Counted from the stretch's first letter, positions 32,896 through 43,052 are shown. The stretch: DNA of 64,000 nucleotides from Mucilaginibacter sp. SMC90 (GCF_022811725.1 NZ_CP094527.1:4030001-4094000); one strand, 5' to 3'. Made by a program: numbers and translations. The notes: generated by a model from the letters alone, not told the origin.

Positions 32896-35253
32896 TTATT
32901 GTTTAAGAATCCTGACATCAGTGATCGGCGCTGTACCCAGGCCGTTAGTCGCAACAAATTCAACAAGAAAACGTTCATCGTTACCTCCTGCAGCGGCCGG
33001 CAGTGGGTATTCTACACTTTTAACAATTCCGGCGGTTGTCCCTTCTGTTTTAACCTGCCCTACCCTGCTTCCGTTCACCAGGATATCAAACGAACAGGCT
33101 TCGGCCGCTGTAAAATAAGCTATCCTTAAATACCTCGCCTGTGCGGTGTGCCGCAGCTGATAACTGAAATAACCCGATGCCGTCCTGAAATGGACGTTAT
33201 TAAGTATTCCGGCTTGCGAATCTTTGAAATCCAGCTTATGGTCATTTTCGGGCTGCTGTTCTCCTGGAGATACACGGTCAATTGTCCTTGGTGCCAGTTT
33301 TATATAATTCTCATCCAGCACAGCAAATGAGGTTTCCAACTGTGATAAGCTATCACCTGCGGTAACCGGCCAATACAGCATATATCGGGTATCATGCACG
33401 GCATAGAAGGGAATAAGTTTCTGTTGTTTTACATGGCCATCAACTTGTGTATTAAGTTCGTATTCCAGGTTATCGGCTTTAACACGATGTAAAGCCAGCG
33501 CCGGTTCCCGGCCATTGCTTATTAAAACTGGCGCTTTGACCAGCGGATACATCGGACCGCCAGCTATATGTGCCCAGCGGCTTCCGTCAGCGAACAGCCC
33601 CGGGGTATTGGTACTATCTGTAGGCGCGGCCAATACAATCGGACCGTGAATGAAAGATATCCATTGAGAATGATCAGGCAGGCGCTCTGTATAATCCTGC
33701 ATAGGGAGTGCAACCTGTATTTGATCGCCCGGCTTCCAGTTACGCTCAACCCGGGCGTACCCGTTTGCCGATAATGTTGGTTGAACTATTTTTCCGTTCA
33801 CCCTGATCATGTAGCCTCCGGGTTTTACCCAAACCGGCTTTCGGATATAAAGAGCAAATTTGCCTGCGGGTGCTTTTATGATCCTGAAATTGCTTGCTTC
33901 TTGCTGAGGAAATTTATTCTCCTGCGCCATTACAAAACCTTTTTCCTTCCAGTTTAATACCGAAGGAATAAAAAGGTTAACGTATACATTATCGCCCTGA
34001 TGCGTGTAGATCAGTTCGCCATATTTTCCGTGGTTTTCCATGCCGGTGCCCACGCAACACCAAAAACTCTCCTGCGGTGTGGAATATACCCGGTAATGCT
34101 GCGGATGGATGGGCGTGAAATAAACAAACCCACCTTTAATAGGGTGCTGTGAAGATAAAATATGATTATAAAGCAAACGCTCATAAAAACCGATCTGATT
34201 GGCGAGCTGATCCTGTAAAAAGATCATTTTGCTCAGCTTCAGCATATTGTTGCTATTGCAGGTTTCCGGCCCTTGCTCCGATTCGAGCATCGATTCAAAG
34301 TTATCTGCCGGATTGAAATGTTCTGCGACACTATTGCCCCCGATAGAAATACTCCGGTTTTTCACTACCGTTCGCCAGAAGAACCGTACCGCATTTGCCA
34401 TCGTCGTATCATTCGATAATTCGGCGATCCGTTCGAAACCAATCACTTTCGGAATCTGTGTATTGGCATGTAACCCGGTAAGGCGGTCCTCTCGGTGCTC
34501 GAGCGGCAAAAGGATCCGGTTATGAGAAAACCTTTTGGCAAGCGCCAGGTATTTTTTGTCGCCGGTAATGGCGTATGCGTCCGCAATTACCTCGTTCATT
34601 CCGCCATGCTCCATATTGAGCATTGTTTGCATCTGTGAATCGCTTAATCCGGCAGTTTCATTTGCGGCCCAATCGGTTAGCCGGATAAACACTTCTTTAG
34701 CTTGCTGGTTTGCTTCCAGCAAATACGCGTCCCGTAAACCGGCAAACAATTTATGGAGGTTATACCAGGGCACCCATTCCTTATTGAATTCCGAAAAGTC
34801 GCCATTTTTGAATGTCGCCCACATGTGCCTGCTATTGGGGACACCGCCAACGTAGCCATTGCCATTAGCTTGCTGGCAGCGCGCTAATTCGCTCACCATA
34901 TAATCAAGCCGCTTTTTACACTCGGCCGAACCTGCCGAAGCATACATCTGTGCAAGGGCAGTAAGGTAGTGGCCTGCTGTATGACCATCCAAGCCGCTGT
35001 TCTCCCAGTTTCCATAACTTTGGGCCTTAGGCTTCAGCCCGGCCTCCCGCAGAAACGGGGCAAGCAACCTGTCCTGATCAAGCGCAAGAATATATCTAAG
35101 ATCGGTTTGCTGTGCCTGGAGAAAGGGACTGTTCAGTAAGCGGATTTCGTTCAGGGGGAAGGTGGAAATCCCTGCCTTTTGACCAAATACATTACCGGAG
35201 CATCCAAGGTACAGGACCGCGAATGCCAAACTGCATACTAATGGCTTCTTCAT
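32896..35253 (-). CDS. GH127/GH146-type beta-L-arabinofuranosidase (DUF1680)
   Basis: A 785-residue exported glycosidase with a signal peptide that may be lipoprotein-type (YLGCSG). The catalytic (alpha/alpha)6 barrel is about residues 30-545: FPLNEIRLLNSPFLQAQQTD and NWENSGLDGHTAGHYLTAL are family hallmarks. By comparison with HypBA1, the zinc/thiolate site is E330-x-C332 and C399/C400 in SFWCCVGTGMEN, with Cys399 as the expected nucleophile; E311 is a candidate acid/base. C-terminal beta domains (DUF4986 and DUF6805-like) end the protein. It releases beta-linked arabinofuranose from plant glycans or glycoproteins. The opening resembles GH146 more than GH127; I am not certain. It is separated by 175 bases from the PqiA-like pair. 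Confidence 0.87.
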   Translation of the reverse strand: MKKPLVCSLAFAVLYLGCSGNVFGQKAGISTFPLNEIRLLNSPFLQAQQTDLRYILALDQDRLLAPFLREAGLKPKAQSYGNWENSGLDGHTAGHYLTALAQMYASAGSAECKKRLDYMVSELARCQQANGNGYVGGVPNSRHMWATFKNGDFSEFNKEWVPWYNLHKLFAGLRDAYLLEANQQAKEVFIRLTDWAANETAGLSDSQMQTMLNMEHGGMNEVIADAYAITGDKKYLALAKRFSHNRILLPLEHREDRLTGLHANTQIPKVIGFERIAELSNDTTMANAVRFFWRTVVKNRSISIGGNSVAEHFNPADNFESMLESEQGPETCNSNNMLKLSKMIFLQDQLANQIGFYERLLYNHILSSQHPIKGGFVYFTPIHPQHYRVYSTPQESFWCCVGTGMENHGKYGELIYTHQGDNVYVNLFIPSVLNWKEKGFVMAQENKFPQQEASNFRIIKAPAGKFALYIRKPVWVKPGGYMIRVNGKIVQPTLSANGYARVERNWKPGDQIQVALPMQDYTERLPDHSQWISFIHGPIVLAAPTDSTNTPGLFADGSRWAHIAGGPMYPLVKAPVLISNGREPALALHRVKADNLEYELNTQVDGHVKQQKLIPFYAVHDTRYMLYWPVTAGDSLSQLETSFAVLDENYIKLAPRTIDRVSPGEQQPENDHKLDFKDSQAGILNNVHFRTASGYFSYQLRHTAQARYLRIAYFTAAEACSFDILVNGSRVGQVKTEGTTAGIVKSVEYPLPAAAGGNDERFLVEFVATNGLGTAPITDVRILKQ

Positions 35254-35618
35254 TTAATAAGTTTATCTAATTTATAGACCAGCCTGCTGGCCTTTACCCT
35301 GGTATACCGGCAAAATAATTTCTGTTAGCTGTGATACAAATCGCAATGCCAGCAGCTCTGCCAGTTTTAGCCGCCGTAAAATTATTCTCCGGATCATCGG
35401 GCGGATACAACATAATCAAACAATCTTACAATTTTAGTCTAATGCATACCGCAGATACGTGGTTGTTCAACATGATTGCTTTGAGGTTGGTAAGTTCAAA
35501 CGCCACATTAATAGTAAAATTTGATTTCATCCGTAAAAAGTATACAACCTCCATGGATTAGTGTTAACGCTTGCCCCGTTTTTAGGCAGACCTTTGATTC
35601 AACATAAAATCAAACACA
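35254..35618. other. Divergent promoter region between the arabinofuranosidase and SDR genes
   Basis: 365 bases with no credible gene. A GTATAC element at 35539-35544 is set in a CCGTAAAAAGTATAC stretch of the type seen ahead of SDR genes controlled by HxlR-type regulators; no such regulator is in the window. Confidence 0.45.
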
Positions 35619-36431
35619 ATGAAAACAATCTTAGTTACCGGTGCAAGCAGCGGTATCGGCCGGGAAACCGCCAAATTATTTCAAAGCAGAGGCTGGAACG
35701 TGATCGCTACTATGCGCAATCCCGGAAAAGAAGAAGAACTAAATACTTTAGACAACGTATTAGTTACACAACTTGACGTATTGGACCTGGCTTCAATTGA
35801 TCAGGCTGTAAAAACAGGCATTAGCCAATTTGGTAATATCGACGTATTGTTAAACAATGCCGGTTACGGCGCTTACGGCACACTGGAATCTTTCGGCCGC
35901 GAACAGATCGTACGTCAGTTTGATACGAATGTAATAGGTTTGCTGGATGTAACTAAGGCTATCTTACCTCATTTCAGAAAAAACAAAAACGGTATCATTA
36001 TCAATATTTCTTCCATCGGCGGTAAGATGACCTTCCCTTTGGGCGCGCTTTATCACGGTACCAAATTCGCGGTTGAAGGTATTTCCGAATCCCTGAGCTA
36101 TGAAGTTGGACAGTTTGGCGGTAAAGTCAAGATCATTGAGCCCGGCGCAATCGCTACCGAATTTGCCGGTCGGTCACTGGACTTCAGCAATGATGAAAGT
36201 TTAGTTGAATACCAGTCAATTGTAACTAAGTTTATGGCGGCCGTGGGCACCATGTTTGAAGGTGCTTCAACAGCCAGTGTGGTTGCAGAAGTCATTTATC
36301 AGGCGGCTACAGACGGTACTACTCAGTTACGTTATATTGCCGGTGAGGATGCCCGTTCTATCATTGCACAGCGCCAGCAAGCAGATGATGCCACTTTTAT
36401 AGCTGGAATGAATGCGCAACTTAAATTATAA
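35619..36431 (+). CDS. SDR-family NAD(P)-dependent oxidoreductase
   Basis: A 270-residue classical short-chain dehydrogenase. The cofactor motif TGASSGIGRE is at 7-16, the NNAG motif at 79-82, the catalytic Ser in NISSIGG (about 131-132), and the catalytic Y145-x3-K149 in LYHGTKFAVEG. The lack of an Asp at the end of the second beta strand and the Arg (TMRNPGK) suggest NADPH. It oxidises or reduces a small alcohol/ketone. It lies 14 bases upstream of an AraC regulator on the same strand, and the regulator probably controls it. The substrate is unknown. Confidence 0.92.
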   Translation: MKTILVTGASSGIGRETAKLFQSRGWNVIATMRNPGKEEELNTLDNVLVTQLDVLDLASIDQAVKTGISQFGNIDVLLNNAGYGAYGTLESFGREQIVRQFDTNVIGLLDVTKAILPHFRKNKNGIIINISSIGGKMTFPLGALYHGTKFAVEGISESLSYEVGQFGGKVKIIEPGAIATEFAGRSLDFSNDESLVEYQSIVTKFMAAVGTMFEGASTASVVAEVIYQAATDGTTQLRYIAGEDARSIIAQRQQADDATFIAGMNAQLKL

Positions 36432-36445
36432 TATATCTTTGGTTA

Positions 36446-37345
36446 ATGAGTAAGTTCATCCATATGCGTACTATACCGGACCTGTTCCAGTTCTTTAAAC
36501 TGGAGCAGCCGGTATTGCACCCGCTGGTGGCAGTGGTCGATTTTAGCCGGGTACGCGAAGAGATCATCGGAGATACCCGGGTATCGGCTGATTTTTATAC
36601 GCTGATCTTCAAGAACTACAACCGGAATAATATAAAGTATGGCCGCAAACTTGTTGATTTTACCGATGGCAGTTTGATCTGCATGTCGCCGCAGCAGGTT
36701 CTCGAAATGGATGATGATTTAGAGGTGGTGCCGCAAATGATGGGCTGGGGCGTTTTCTTTCATCCTGATCTGATCCGCGCAACTGCATTGAATGAAAAGA
36801 TGAAAAACTATACTTTTCTTTCTTATGAAGTGTCGGAAGCCCTGCACCTGTCAGAAAAGGAAAAACAGATCCTGTATGATTGCGTTCAAAAGATCGACGC
36901 CGAACTTCATGAAAATATCGATGTGCACAGCCAGGATATTATTGTTTCGGGGATAGAAATGCTGCTCAACTATTGTTCGCGATTTTACGGACGCCAGTTT
37001 ATCACCCGCAAAAATTCCAACAACGCTGTAGTAGCCCAGGTCGAAAAGATACTGACAGGATATTTTAAAGGTGATAATAGCGGGCTGCCCACGGTTAAAT
37101 ACCTGGCAGATAAGGTTAACCTCTCCCCCAATTACCTGAGCGACCTTCTCAAGAAAGAAACCGGTAAAAATGCCCAGGATCATATTCATTATTATGTGAT
37201 TGAGGAAGCCAAGAATAGTTTATTGAGTACCAACAAGTCTGTTGGTGAGATTGCTTACGGTTTGGGATTTGAGTACCCGCAATATTTTAATAAGCTGTTC
37301 AAGCAAAAAACCGGAAAAACGCCAGTCGAATTTCGGATGAACTGA
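36446..37345 (+). CDS. AraC-family transcriptional regulator
   Basis: A 299-residue regulator. The N-terminal part (about 1-170) is a cupin-like sensing domain with FYTLIFKNYNRNNIKYG and GWGVFFHPDLI. The C-terminal AraC DNA-binding domain (about 200-298) has two helix-turn-helix units: TVKYLADKVNLSPNYLSDLL and VGEIAYGLGFEYPQYFNKLF, ending in GKTPVEFR, the standard family ending. It follows the SDR gene by 14 bases on the same strand. It likely activates or represses that SDR on sensing a small molecule. Confidence 0.92.
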   Translation: MSKFIHMRTIPDLFQFFKLEQPVLHPLVAVVDFSRVREEIIGDTRVSADFYTLIFKNYNRNNIKYGRKLVDFTDGSLICMSPQQVLEMDDDLEVVPQMMGWGVFFHPDLIRATALNEKMKNYTFLSYEVSEALHLSEKEKQILYDCVQKIDAELHENIDVHSQDIIVSGIEMLLNYCSRFYGRQFITRKNSNNAVVAQVEKILTGYFKGDNSGLPTVKYLADKVNLSPNYLSDLLKKETGKNAQDHIHYYVIEEAKNSLLSTNKSVGEIAYGLGFEYPQYFNKLFKQKTGKTPVEFRMN

Positions 37346-37626
37346 AAAAAGATGTCTTCGAATTCCCGCGGGCTTACCTACCCGCCTACTGGCTTTACAA
37401 GCTTAAGCTGGCCCCTGTCCCTTCGCCTTAATCATTCAAATGCTAAGCATTTTTTCGGCGGCAAAAATCAGTTCTTAAAAAGCAAGCAGGTTTTACTGTA
37501 AAGAAAATGATAGATATTTAATATTCTTTTAGAAAGCTTAACAATTTTCCGTCTGATTTAACCTAAATGCCGACAACTCACATTTTATAATATTGATTTT
37601 TCTTATTATTGCCGGTAAGAGAAACA

Positions 37627-38394
37627 ATGGACTACAAAGATAAGGTGATATTAATTACCGGCGGATCGAAAGGAATTGGCTTCGCTTGCGCCAAACAATT
37701 CATTGGTCAGGGCGCAAAAGTAATTATCAGTTCCCGTATACAGGCAGATATTGACCAGGCATTATCGCAACTGCCGGGTGCAATCGGTTTTAGTGCCGAC
37801 CTTACGCATGAAGATCAGGCTTCAAATTTAGTTGTGCACATTCAGCAAACTTTTGGTGGCATTGATGTGCTGGTAAATTCTGCAGGAGCCGCCAAACGTA
37901 CTCCTGTGGCTGAGCTTGATCCCAAAGCCTGGCGTGCAGCTATGGACGCCAAATTCTTTACTACCATTAATGTACTCGACCCGGTGATCAAGTTAATGGC
38001 CGCCCGTGGTCATGGTGTCATCATCAATATCATTGGCTCAGGTGGCAAAGTTGCCAGCCCTACGCATTTGGCAGGCGGCTCTGCTAACGCCGCTCTTATG
38101 CTTGCTACCGCGGGTTTGGGAAATGCTTATGCCTCATCAGGTATCCGCGTGTTAGGTATCAACCCCGGATTAACTGAGACCGGGCGGGTAAAAAGTGGTA
38201 TGGAAGCAGAAGCCCGCTTTCTTGAAGTAAGCATTGAGGAAGCTACAACAAAAGCTGTGAAAAAAATCCCTTTAGGACGGATGGCCACGCCCGAAGAGGT
38301 TGCTGATTTAGTTTTGTTCCTCGCATCCGATAAAGCACGTTACCTAACCGGTACTACCATAACCATGGATGGTGCACAAACTCCCCTTATTTAA
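37627..38394 (+). CDS. SDR-fold protein lacking the catalytic Tyr-Lys pair
   Basis: A 255-residue SDR from the ATG at 37627 (MDYKDKVILITGG); an in-frame TTG at 37609 is less likely. The cofactor motif TGGSKGIGFA is at 11-20 and NSAG at 84-87. The fold end LFLASDKARYLTGTTITMDG is typical of FabG-like members. In the active-site region the text is GSGGKVASPTHLAGGSANAA, so the YxxxK positions hold Gly150 and Asn154. I have seen this HLxGGxANAALMLA pattern in a bacterial SDR subgroup, so it may be a conserved non-classical type. A non-dehydrogenase role, or a different acid/base, is possible. It ends six bases before the phosphatidylserine decarboxylase gene. Confidence 0.85.
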   Translation: MDYKDKVILITGGSKGIGFACAKQFIGQGAKVIISSRIQADIDQALSQLPGAIGFSADLTHEDQASNLVVHIQQTFGGIDVLVNSAGAAKRTPVAELDPKAWRAAMDAKFFTTINVLDPVIKLMAARGHGVIINIIGSGGKVASPTHLAGGSANAALMLATAGLGNAYASSGIRVLGINPGLTETGRVKSGMEAEARFLEVSIEEATTKAVKKIPLGRMATPEEVADLVLFLASDKARYLTGTTITMDGAQTPLI

Positions 38395-38400
38395 ATCGAC

Positions 38401-39285
38401 ATGACTATATACATTTACGACCGAAAAACACAAAGCCTGAATAAGGAGGATGCTTATAAAATAGAGGGACTGTTGTTTTTATACCAGACAAAACGGGGAA
38501 AACTGTTAACAGATCTGATCTTAAAGAGGCGCTGGATATCTAAAGCTTACGGACGTAAGATGGACAGCAAGGGCAGCATTAAGCAAATTCCAAAATTCGT
38601 TAAACATTACAATATTGATTTAAATGAAGTAGAAAGGCCGCTTCACTCATTTCAAAGTTTCAATGATTTTTTTATTCGGAAACTTAAAGCAGACGCGCGC
38701 CCGGTAGACCATCAGGCAACACATTTGATCTCTCCTGCAGATGCCAGGCTTTACATTTTCCCGATCAAAGAAACGCAGCAGTTTCCGGTGAAAGGTTACT
38801 GGTATCAATTAAACGACCTGGTAAAGAATGAAAAATTATCTGAAGCTTATTCGGACGGCTGGTGTTTGATTTACCGCCTCGCGCCTTCAGATTATCACCG
38901 TTATGGCTATATTGATAACGGGCACCAGGATCCGGTTATTAAGCTCAACGGGGTGTTGCATTCAGTTAACCCTATAGCCTTAAAGGCAGTTGAAGGGCTC
39001 ATGACTAAAAACTACCGGGAACTAACTGTATTACATACCGAAAATTTCGGGGATGTGGTGCACATCGAAGTCGGGGCGCTATTTGTTGGCAAGGTTGTTA
39101 ATCAACATTATGGCGCGCATTCGTTTTTACGTGGCGAAGAAAAAGGTTGGTTTGAATTTGGCGGCTCCACTGTTATTCAATTGTTCAAAAAGGATGCGAT
39201 CATTCCTGATGCCGATATCCTGGAGCAATCAGCAAAGGGAATAGAAACGCTCGTTAAGATCGGCGAAAAGGTAGGCCGTAAGTAA
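38401..39285 (+). CDS. psd: Phosphatidylserine decarboxylase proenzyme
   Basis: A 294-residue protein of the longer PSD type. The self-cleavage motif is GGST, with cleavage expected before S256, which becomes the pyruvoyl group. Other conserved parts are LISPADARLYIF (substrate and fold region), YRLAPSDYHRYG with the catalytic His, and LNGVLHSVNPIAL. The N-terminal extension (about 1-90, with FQSFNDFFIRKL) is typical of type II/fungal-like bacterial forms. It converts phosphatidylserine to phosphatidylethanolamine at the inner membrane. It is transcribed with the upstream SDR; the phosphatidylserine synthase gene is not next to it. Confidence 0.93.
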   Translation: MTIYIYDRKTQSLNKEDAYKIEGLLFLYQTKRGKLLTDLILKRRWISKAYGRKMDSKGSIKQIPKFVKHYNIDLNEVERPLHSFQSFNDFFIRKLKADARPVDHQATHLISPADARLYIFPIKETQQFPVKGYWYQLNDLVKNEKLSEAYSDGWCLIYRLAPSDYHRYGYIDNGHQDPVIKLNGVLHSVNPIALKAVEGLMTKNYRELTVLHTENFGDVVHIEVGALFVGKVVNQHYGAHSFLRGEEKGWFEFGGSTVIQLFKKDAIIPDADILEQSAKGIETLVKIGEKVGRK

Positions 39286-39347
39286 TAAGGTCATAATAAA
39301 AAGCGCTGAGACTAATTTTAAGCAAGGTAAACCTAAAATACACCATT

Positions 39348-40187
39348 ATGAAACAAACAAGGCTATTGGCACTGCTTACAGCTGTGTTCTTCCTGCTCAG
39401 CGCTTACAAACCTAAAGAACAAACCTGGGTTGCCATTGGCGACTCCATCACTTACCTTAATGATCACCTGGGTGAAACAGGCAACAGGGTAACCAAAGGC
39501 TATCTCAGCAGGGTTATCGAACAATTTCCTGGTTTACACTACATCAATAAAGGGTACAACGGATGGACATCCGGCGGTATCGCGAAAAACATCGACAGCC
39601 TTAGAATCTCTTCAGCAGATCTGTATACTGTTTTCTTAGGAACCAACGATTGGTGGCAAGGCCGGCCTATTGGTCATATCGATGACTACAAGGCAGGTAA
39701 CGGCAACAGTACCGTATACGGATCGTTCCGGATCATTATCAACAAACTTCGCAGCTTAAATCCCGTTGCCAAAATTGTACTGATAACACCGATGCAAAGG
39801 AACGACTTTGTCTATGTCAACGATCCCAGGAACAATGCCTTCGGCTCTTACCGGGAAAAGAACGGGCAAACACTTGAAACCATTGCCAACGCTATTGATT
39901 CCATCGGCAGCTATGAACAAATCCCTGTTGTTGATCTTTATCATAACCACCGGCTGGCCATAAAAAAACTCGTCAAATTCAAACGCCTTAAAGATACGGC
40001 AACCGGCAAATACACTAATTATACCTACCCTGAATCTACCAAAATCCCCTTTAATCCGGCTACTGATGATTACCCTTATCCAAAAGAAGCTATTGGCTTA
40101 ACTTATGACGGCTTGCACCCTTCCGACCGGGGAAACGAGATCATTGCAGGCGAAGTCGTTAAGGTGTTTAAATCCTTTGTTAATTAG
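39348..40187 (+). CDS. Exported SGNH/GDSL-family hydrolase
   Basis: A 279-residue protein with an N-terminal signal or anchor (to about residue 20, FFLLSAY). The first SGNH block is AIGDSITYL with nucleophile S33. The block III-like GTNDWW is near 105. The last block is YDGLHPSDRG, with D254 and H257 completing the triad. This is a lipase/esterase-type enzyme, often an acetylesterase for polysaccharides. It has its own start, 62 bases after psd. It stands at the left end of the glycan block, which suggests that role. Confidence 0.87.
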   Translation: MKQTRLLALLTAVFFLLSAYKPKEQTWVAIGDSITYLNDHLGETGNRVTKGYLSRVIEQFPGLHYINKGYNGWTSGGIAKNIDSLRISSADLYTVFLGTNDWWQGRPIGHIDDYKAGNGNSTVYGSFRIIINKLRSLNPVAKIVLITPMQRNDFVYVNDPRNNAFGSYREKNGQTLETIANAIDSIGSYEQIPVVDLYHNHRLAIKKLVKFKRLKDTATGKYTNYTYPESTKIPFNPATDDYPYPKEAIGLTYDGLHPSDRGNEIIAGEVVKVFKSFVN

Positions 40188-40601
40188 GATACAAAGCCTT
40201 GATTTAGCGTATTCAATAAGCCAGTCATCGTCTTTATTACGTCATCTATCAGAAATAGCACCCGGTAGTGGCTTTTAAATCAGTGACATCTGAAGGAATT
40301 TGCATTTCCACGCCATCATGCAAAACCTGTTTCAGTCCCCTCAAATAAAGGCAGGGAATTTACTTAGTATGTGGCCTCACGAGTGAGGTATTAAAACACG
40401 TTACCCACATGACAAGCAAAAAAGGGTGTCATTGGTAGCTCCCTGAATGCCAAAAATGCCCGCACAAAACAAAATTGGTATAACAATGTCGATTACTTGC
40501 ATGCTCTGCGCTTCCCTTGTGCTATTTTAGTATCGTGTTGCGGATATTTGAGCAACGCCTACCAATTCAGCAAGCTTGTGAAACTTTCTTATACTTTATC
40601 C
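40188..40601. other. Intergenic region ahead of the GH95 gene
   Basis: About 410 bases with no supported gene. A short dyad CCTCAC-GA-GTGAGG (40375-40388) could be a protein-binding site. Open frame from 40497 is only an upstream run-in of the GH95 gene. Confidence 0.45.
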
Positions 40602-43052
40602 ATGATTAAACTTCTTAAAAAACAGCTATGGCTATTGGGCATAGCTACCGCTTTTTGTTCTACAGTGAAAGGGCAAACTGAGATTAACCGGAACAATCTA
40701 TGGTATACCCGGCCAGCTACCAACTGGAACCAGGCACTGCCTATCGGTAATGGCCGGATTGGCGGAATGATTTTTGGCGATCCGGCTATGGAGCGCGTAC
40801 AACTCAATGAAGCTACGATTTGGGGTGGCGGCCCAAACAACACCATCGACTCCGAAGCAAGGCCACATATTGACGAAGTAAGGGCGCTTCTCTTACAGAA
40901 GAAATATGCAGAAGCGCAGGCAGCTGCTAATAAATACCTCGGCCCAAAAGGAAACAGCGGCATGCCTTATCAACTGGCCGGCAACCTTTATATTAATTTT
41001 CCGGGGCACGATAATGTAACAGATTACCGCAGGGACCTGGACATTTCTAATGCAACAGCAACCGTAAGTTACACATACAAGGGAGTGCATTACAAACGCG
41101 AATTTTTCACGTCATTCTCCGGCAATGTGCTGATGGTGCGTTTATCTGCCGATAAGCCGGGCATGATCAACTGCGTAGCGAAACTTCAAAGCCCGTTGGC
41201 AGTGAGAACCAGCAGCACACAAGGTACGCTGATTTTAAGCGGTAAAGGCAGCGATCACGAAAATCAAAAGGGGCAAATACTGTTTAATGTATTGGCAAAA
41301 GCAAAATCCAATAGCGGTACAGTAAAAGTAGATACGGCGGGCATTGCTATTTCAAACGCCAACAGCGCCACCATTTATTTATCTATCGCCACCAATTTTG
41401 TTAACTATCATGATATTTCTGCCGATCCGCTCAACCGGGCCACGAATATTATTAACAAAGCCTTTCCAATTGGGTTTGAAGAACTACACCGCAGCCATGT
41501 GCGGATTTTTCAATCTTACTTCAATCGTGTTAAGCTTAACCTTGGTTCTACTGCTGCTGCTGCCCTGCCAACAGATAAGCGGATAGAGAATTTTGCCGGT
41601 AACGATGATGCGCAGCTTGCCGAGCTATATTTTCAGTTTGGCAGGTACCTGCTGATCTGTTCTTCACAGCCGGGGTCACAGGCCGCCAATCTACAGGGAA
41701 TCTGGAACGGCGAATTAAAAGGCCCCTGGGATAGTAAATACACGATAAATATCAACACAGAAATGAATTACTGGCCGAGCGAAACTACGCAGCTGCCGGA
41801 GTTGAACGCCCCGCTGTTCGATTTGATCAACGATGTTGCAGTTACCGGGAAAACCGAGGCAAAGATCATGTACGGAGCCCGCGGATGGATGCTTCACCAC
41901 AACACCGATATATGGCGAATAACCGGCATCGTTGACGGCGCGTTTTGGGGTTTGTGGCCTACAGCTAATGCCTGGCTATGTCAGCATATCTGGGAACATT
42001 ATCTTTTTACCGGTGATAAGGCATTTCTTGCCAAATATTACCCGGTTATGAAGGGGGCAGCCCAATATTTTATGGACGTACTTCAAAAAGACCCCGATCA
42101 CGGATGGCTCCTCGTGTCCCCATCGGTATCGCCGGAGCATGAATATATTCCCGGCAAAGATGCCGTATCCGTTACAGCGGGTGCAACGATGGACAATCAG
42201 CTTGTTTATGGTCTTTTTACAGAAGTAATGCATGCTGCCGGGGATTTAAAGATGGATAAAAGCTTTGCCGATAGCGTCGCGGTGGTTAGGGCAAAATTGC
42301 CACCAATGCAGGTTGGTAAATATGGACAGCTTCAGGAATGGCTTGATGATCTTGACCGCACCGATGATAACCACCGCCATGTATCGCATCTTTACGGCTT
42401 GTTTCCTGGCAATCAGATCTCACCATACCGGGATCCTGCACTTTTTAGCGCCGCGAAAAATTCACTCCTGTATCGCGGCGATGTTTCAACAGGATGGTCG
42501 ATGGCCTGGAAAATTAACCTGTGGGCACATTTACTGGATGGTAACCATGCTTACAAACTGATAAAAGATCAAATAAAACCGGTAACCGGTGGATCGGGCG
42601 GCACGTATCCCAACTTTTTTGATGCCCATCCGCCATTTCAGATCGACGGAAACTTCGGCTGTACTTCCGGTATTGCCGAAATGTTGATGCAAAGCTATGA
42701 TGGCTCGATACATCTTTTACCCGCCATACCCGATGACTGGAAAAAAGGAAGCGTATCCGGCCTTGCAGCGCGGGGCGGCTTTACCGTGGATATGGAATGG
42801 GCCGGTCATCGTATTACCAAGCTTGTAATCCACTCCCGTATTGGCGGCAACTGCCGTATCAGGGCAAACCAGCAGCTGGTAAATAACATTTTGAAAAAAG
42901 CATCTGGTCAAAACAGCAATACATTTTACAAAATAATTGATATCCAAACACCAATCATTCATCAGAACGGGAAGGACCTTTCGGTAAAACTACCGGAAAG
43001 CTGGCTTTATGATTTCCAGACCCAGGCCGGTAAAACCTACCGTATTATTTAA
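40602..43052 (+). CDS. GH95 glycosidase (alpha-L-fucosidase/galactosidase family)
   Basis: An 816-residue enzyme from the ATG at 40602 (MIKLLKKQLWLLGIATAF, a signal peptide ending near VKGQ). The frame runs 35 codons further up, but only the inner ATG gives a signal peptide. The N-terminal beta-sandwich opens with WYTRPATNWNQALPIGNGRI, a GH95 hallmark. The (alpha/alpha)6 barrel has ININTEMNYWPSETTQL, carrying the two Asn residues that activate water in AfcA. It continues DDLDRTDDNHRHVSHLYGLF and FQIDGNFGCTSGIAEML, the Asp region. GH95 enzymes invert 1,2-alpha-L-fucosyl or L-galactosyl links. It is 67 bases upstream of a GH97 gene, so an operon is likely. Confidence 0.92.
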   Translation: MIKLLKKQLWLLGIATAFCSTVKGQTEINRNNLWYTRPATNWNQALPIGNGRIGGMIFGDPAMERVQLNEATIWGGGPNNTIDSEARPHIDEVRALLLQKKYAEAQAAANKYLGPKGNSGMPYQLAGNLYINFPGHDNVTDYRRDLDISNATATVSYTYKGVHYKREFFTSFSGNVLMVRLSADKPGMINCVAKLQSPLAVRTSSTQGTLILSGKGSDHENQKGQILFNVLAKAKSNSGTVKVDTAGIAISNANSATIYLSIATNFVNYHDISADPLNRATNIINKAFPIGFEELHRSHVRIFQSYFNRVKLNLGSTAAAALPTDKRIENFAGNDDAQLAELYFQFGRYLLICSSQPGSQAANLQGIWNGELKGPWDSKYTININTEMNYWPSETTQLPELNAPLFDLINDVAVTGKTEAKIMYGARGWMLHHNTDIWRITGIVDGAFWGLWPTANAWLCQHIWEHYLFTGDKAFLAKYYPVMKGAAQYFMDVLQKDPDHGWLLVSPSVSPEHEYIPGKDAVSVTAGATMDNQLVYGLFTEVMHAAGDLKMDKSFADSVAVVRAKLPPMQVGKYGQLQEWLDDLDRTDDNHRHVSHLYGLFPGNQISPYRDPALFSAAKNSLLYRGDVSTGWSMAWKINLWAHLLDGNHAYKLIKDQIKPVTGGSGGTYPNFFDAHPPFQIDGNFGCTSGIAEMLMQSYDGSIHLLPAIPDDWKKGSVSGLAARGGFTVDMEWAGHRITKLVIHSRIGGNCRIRANQQLVNNILKKASGQNSNTFYKIIDIQTPIIHQNGKDLSVKLPESWLYDFQTQAGKTYRII

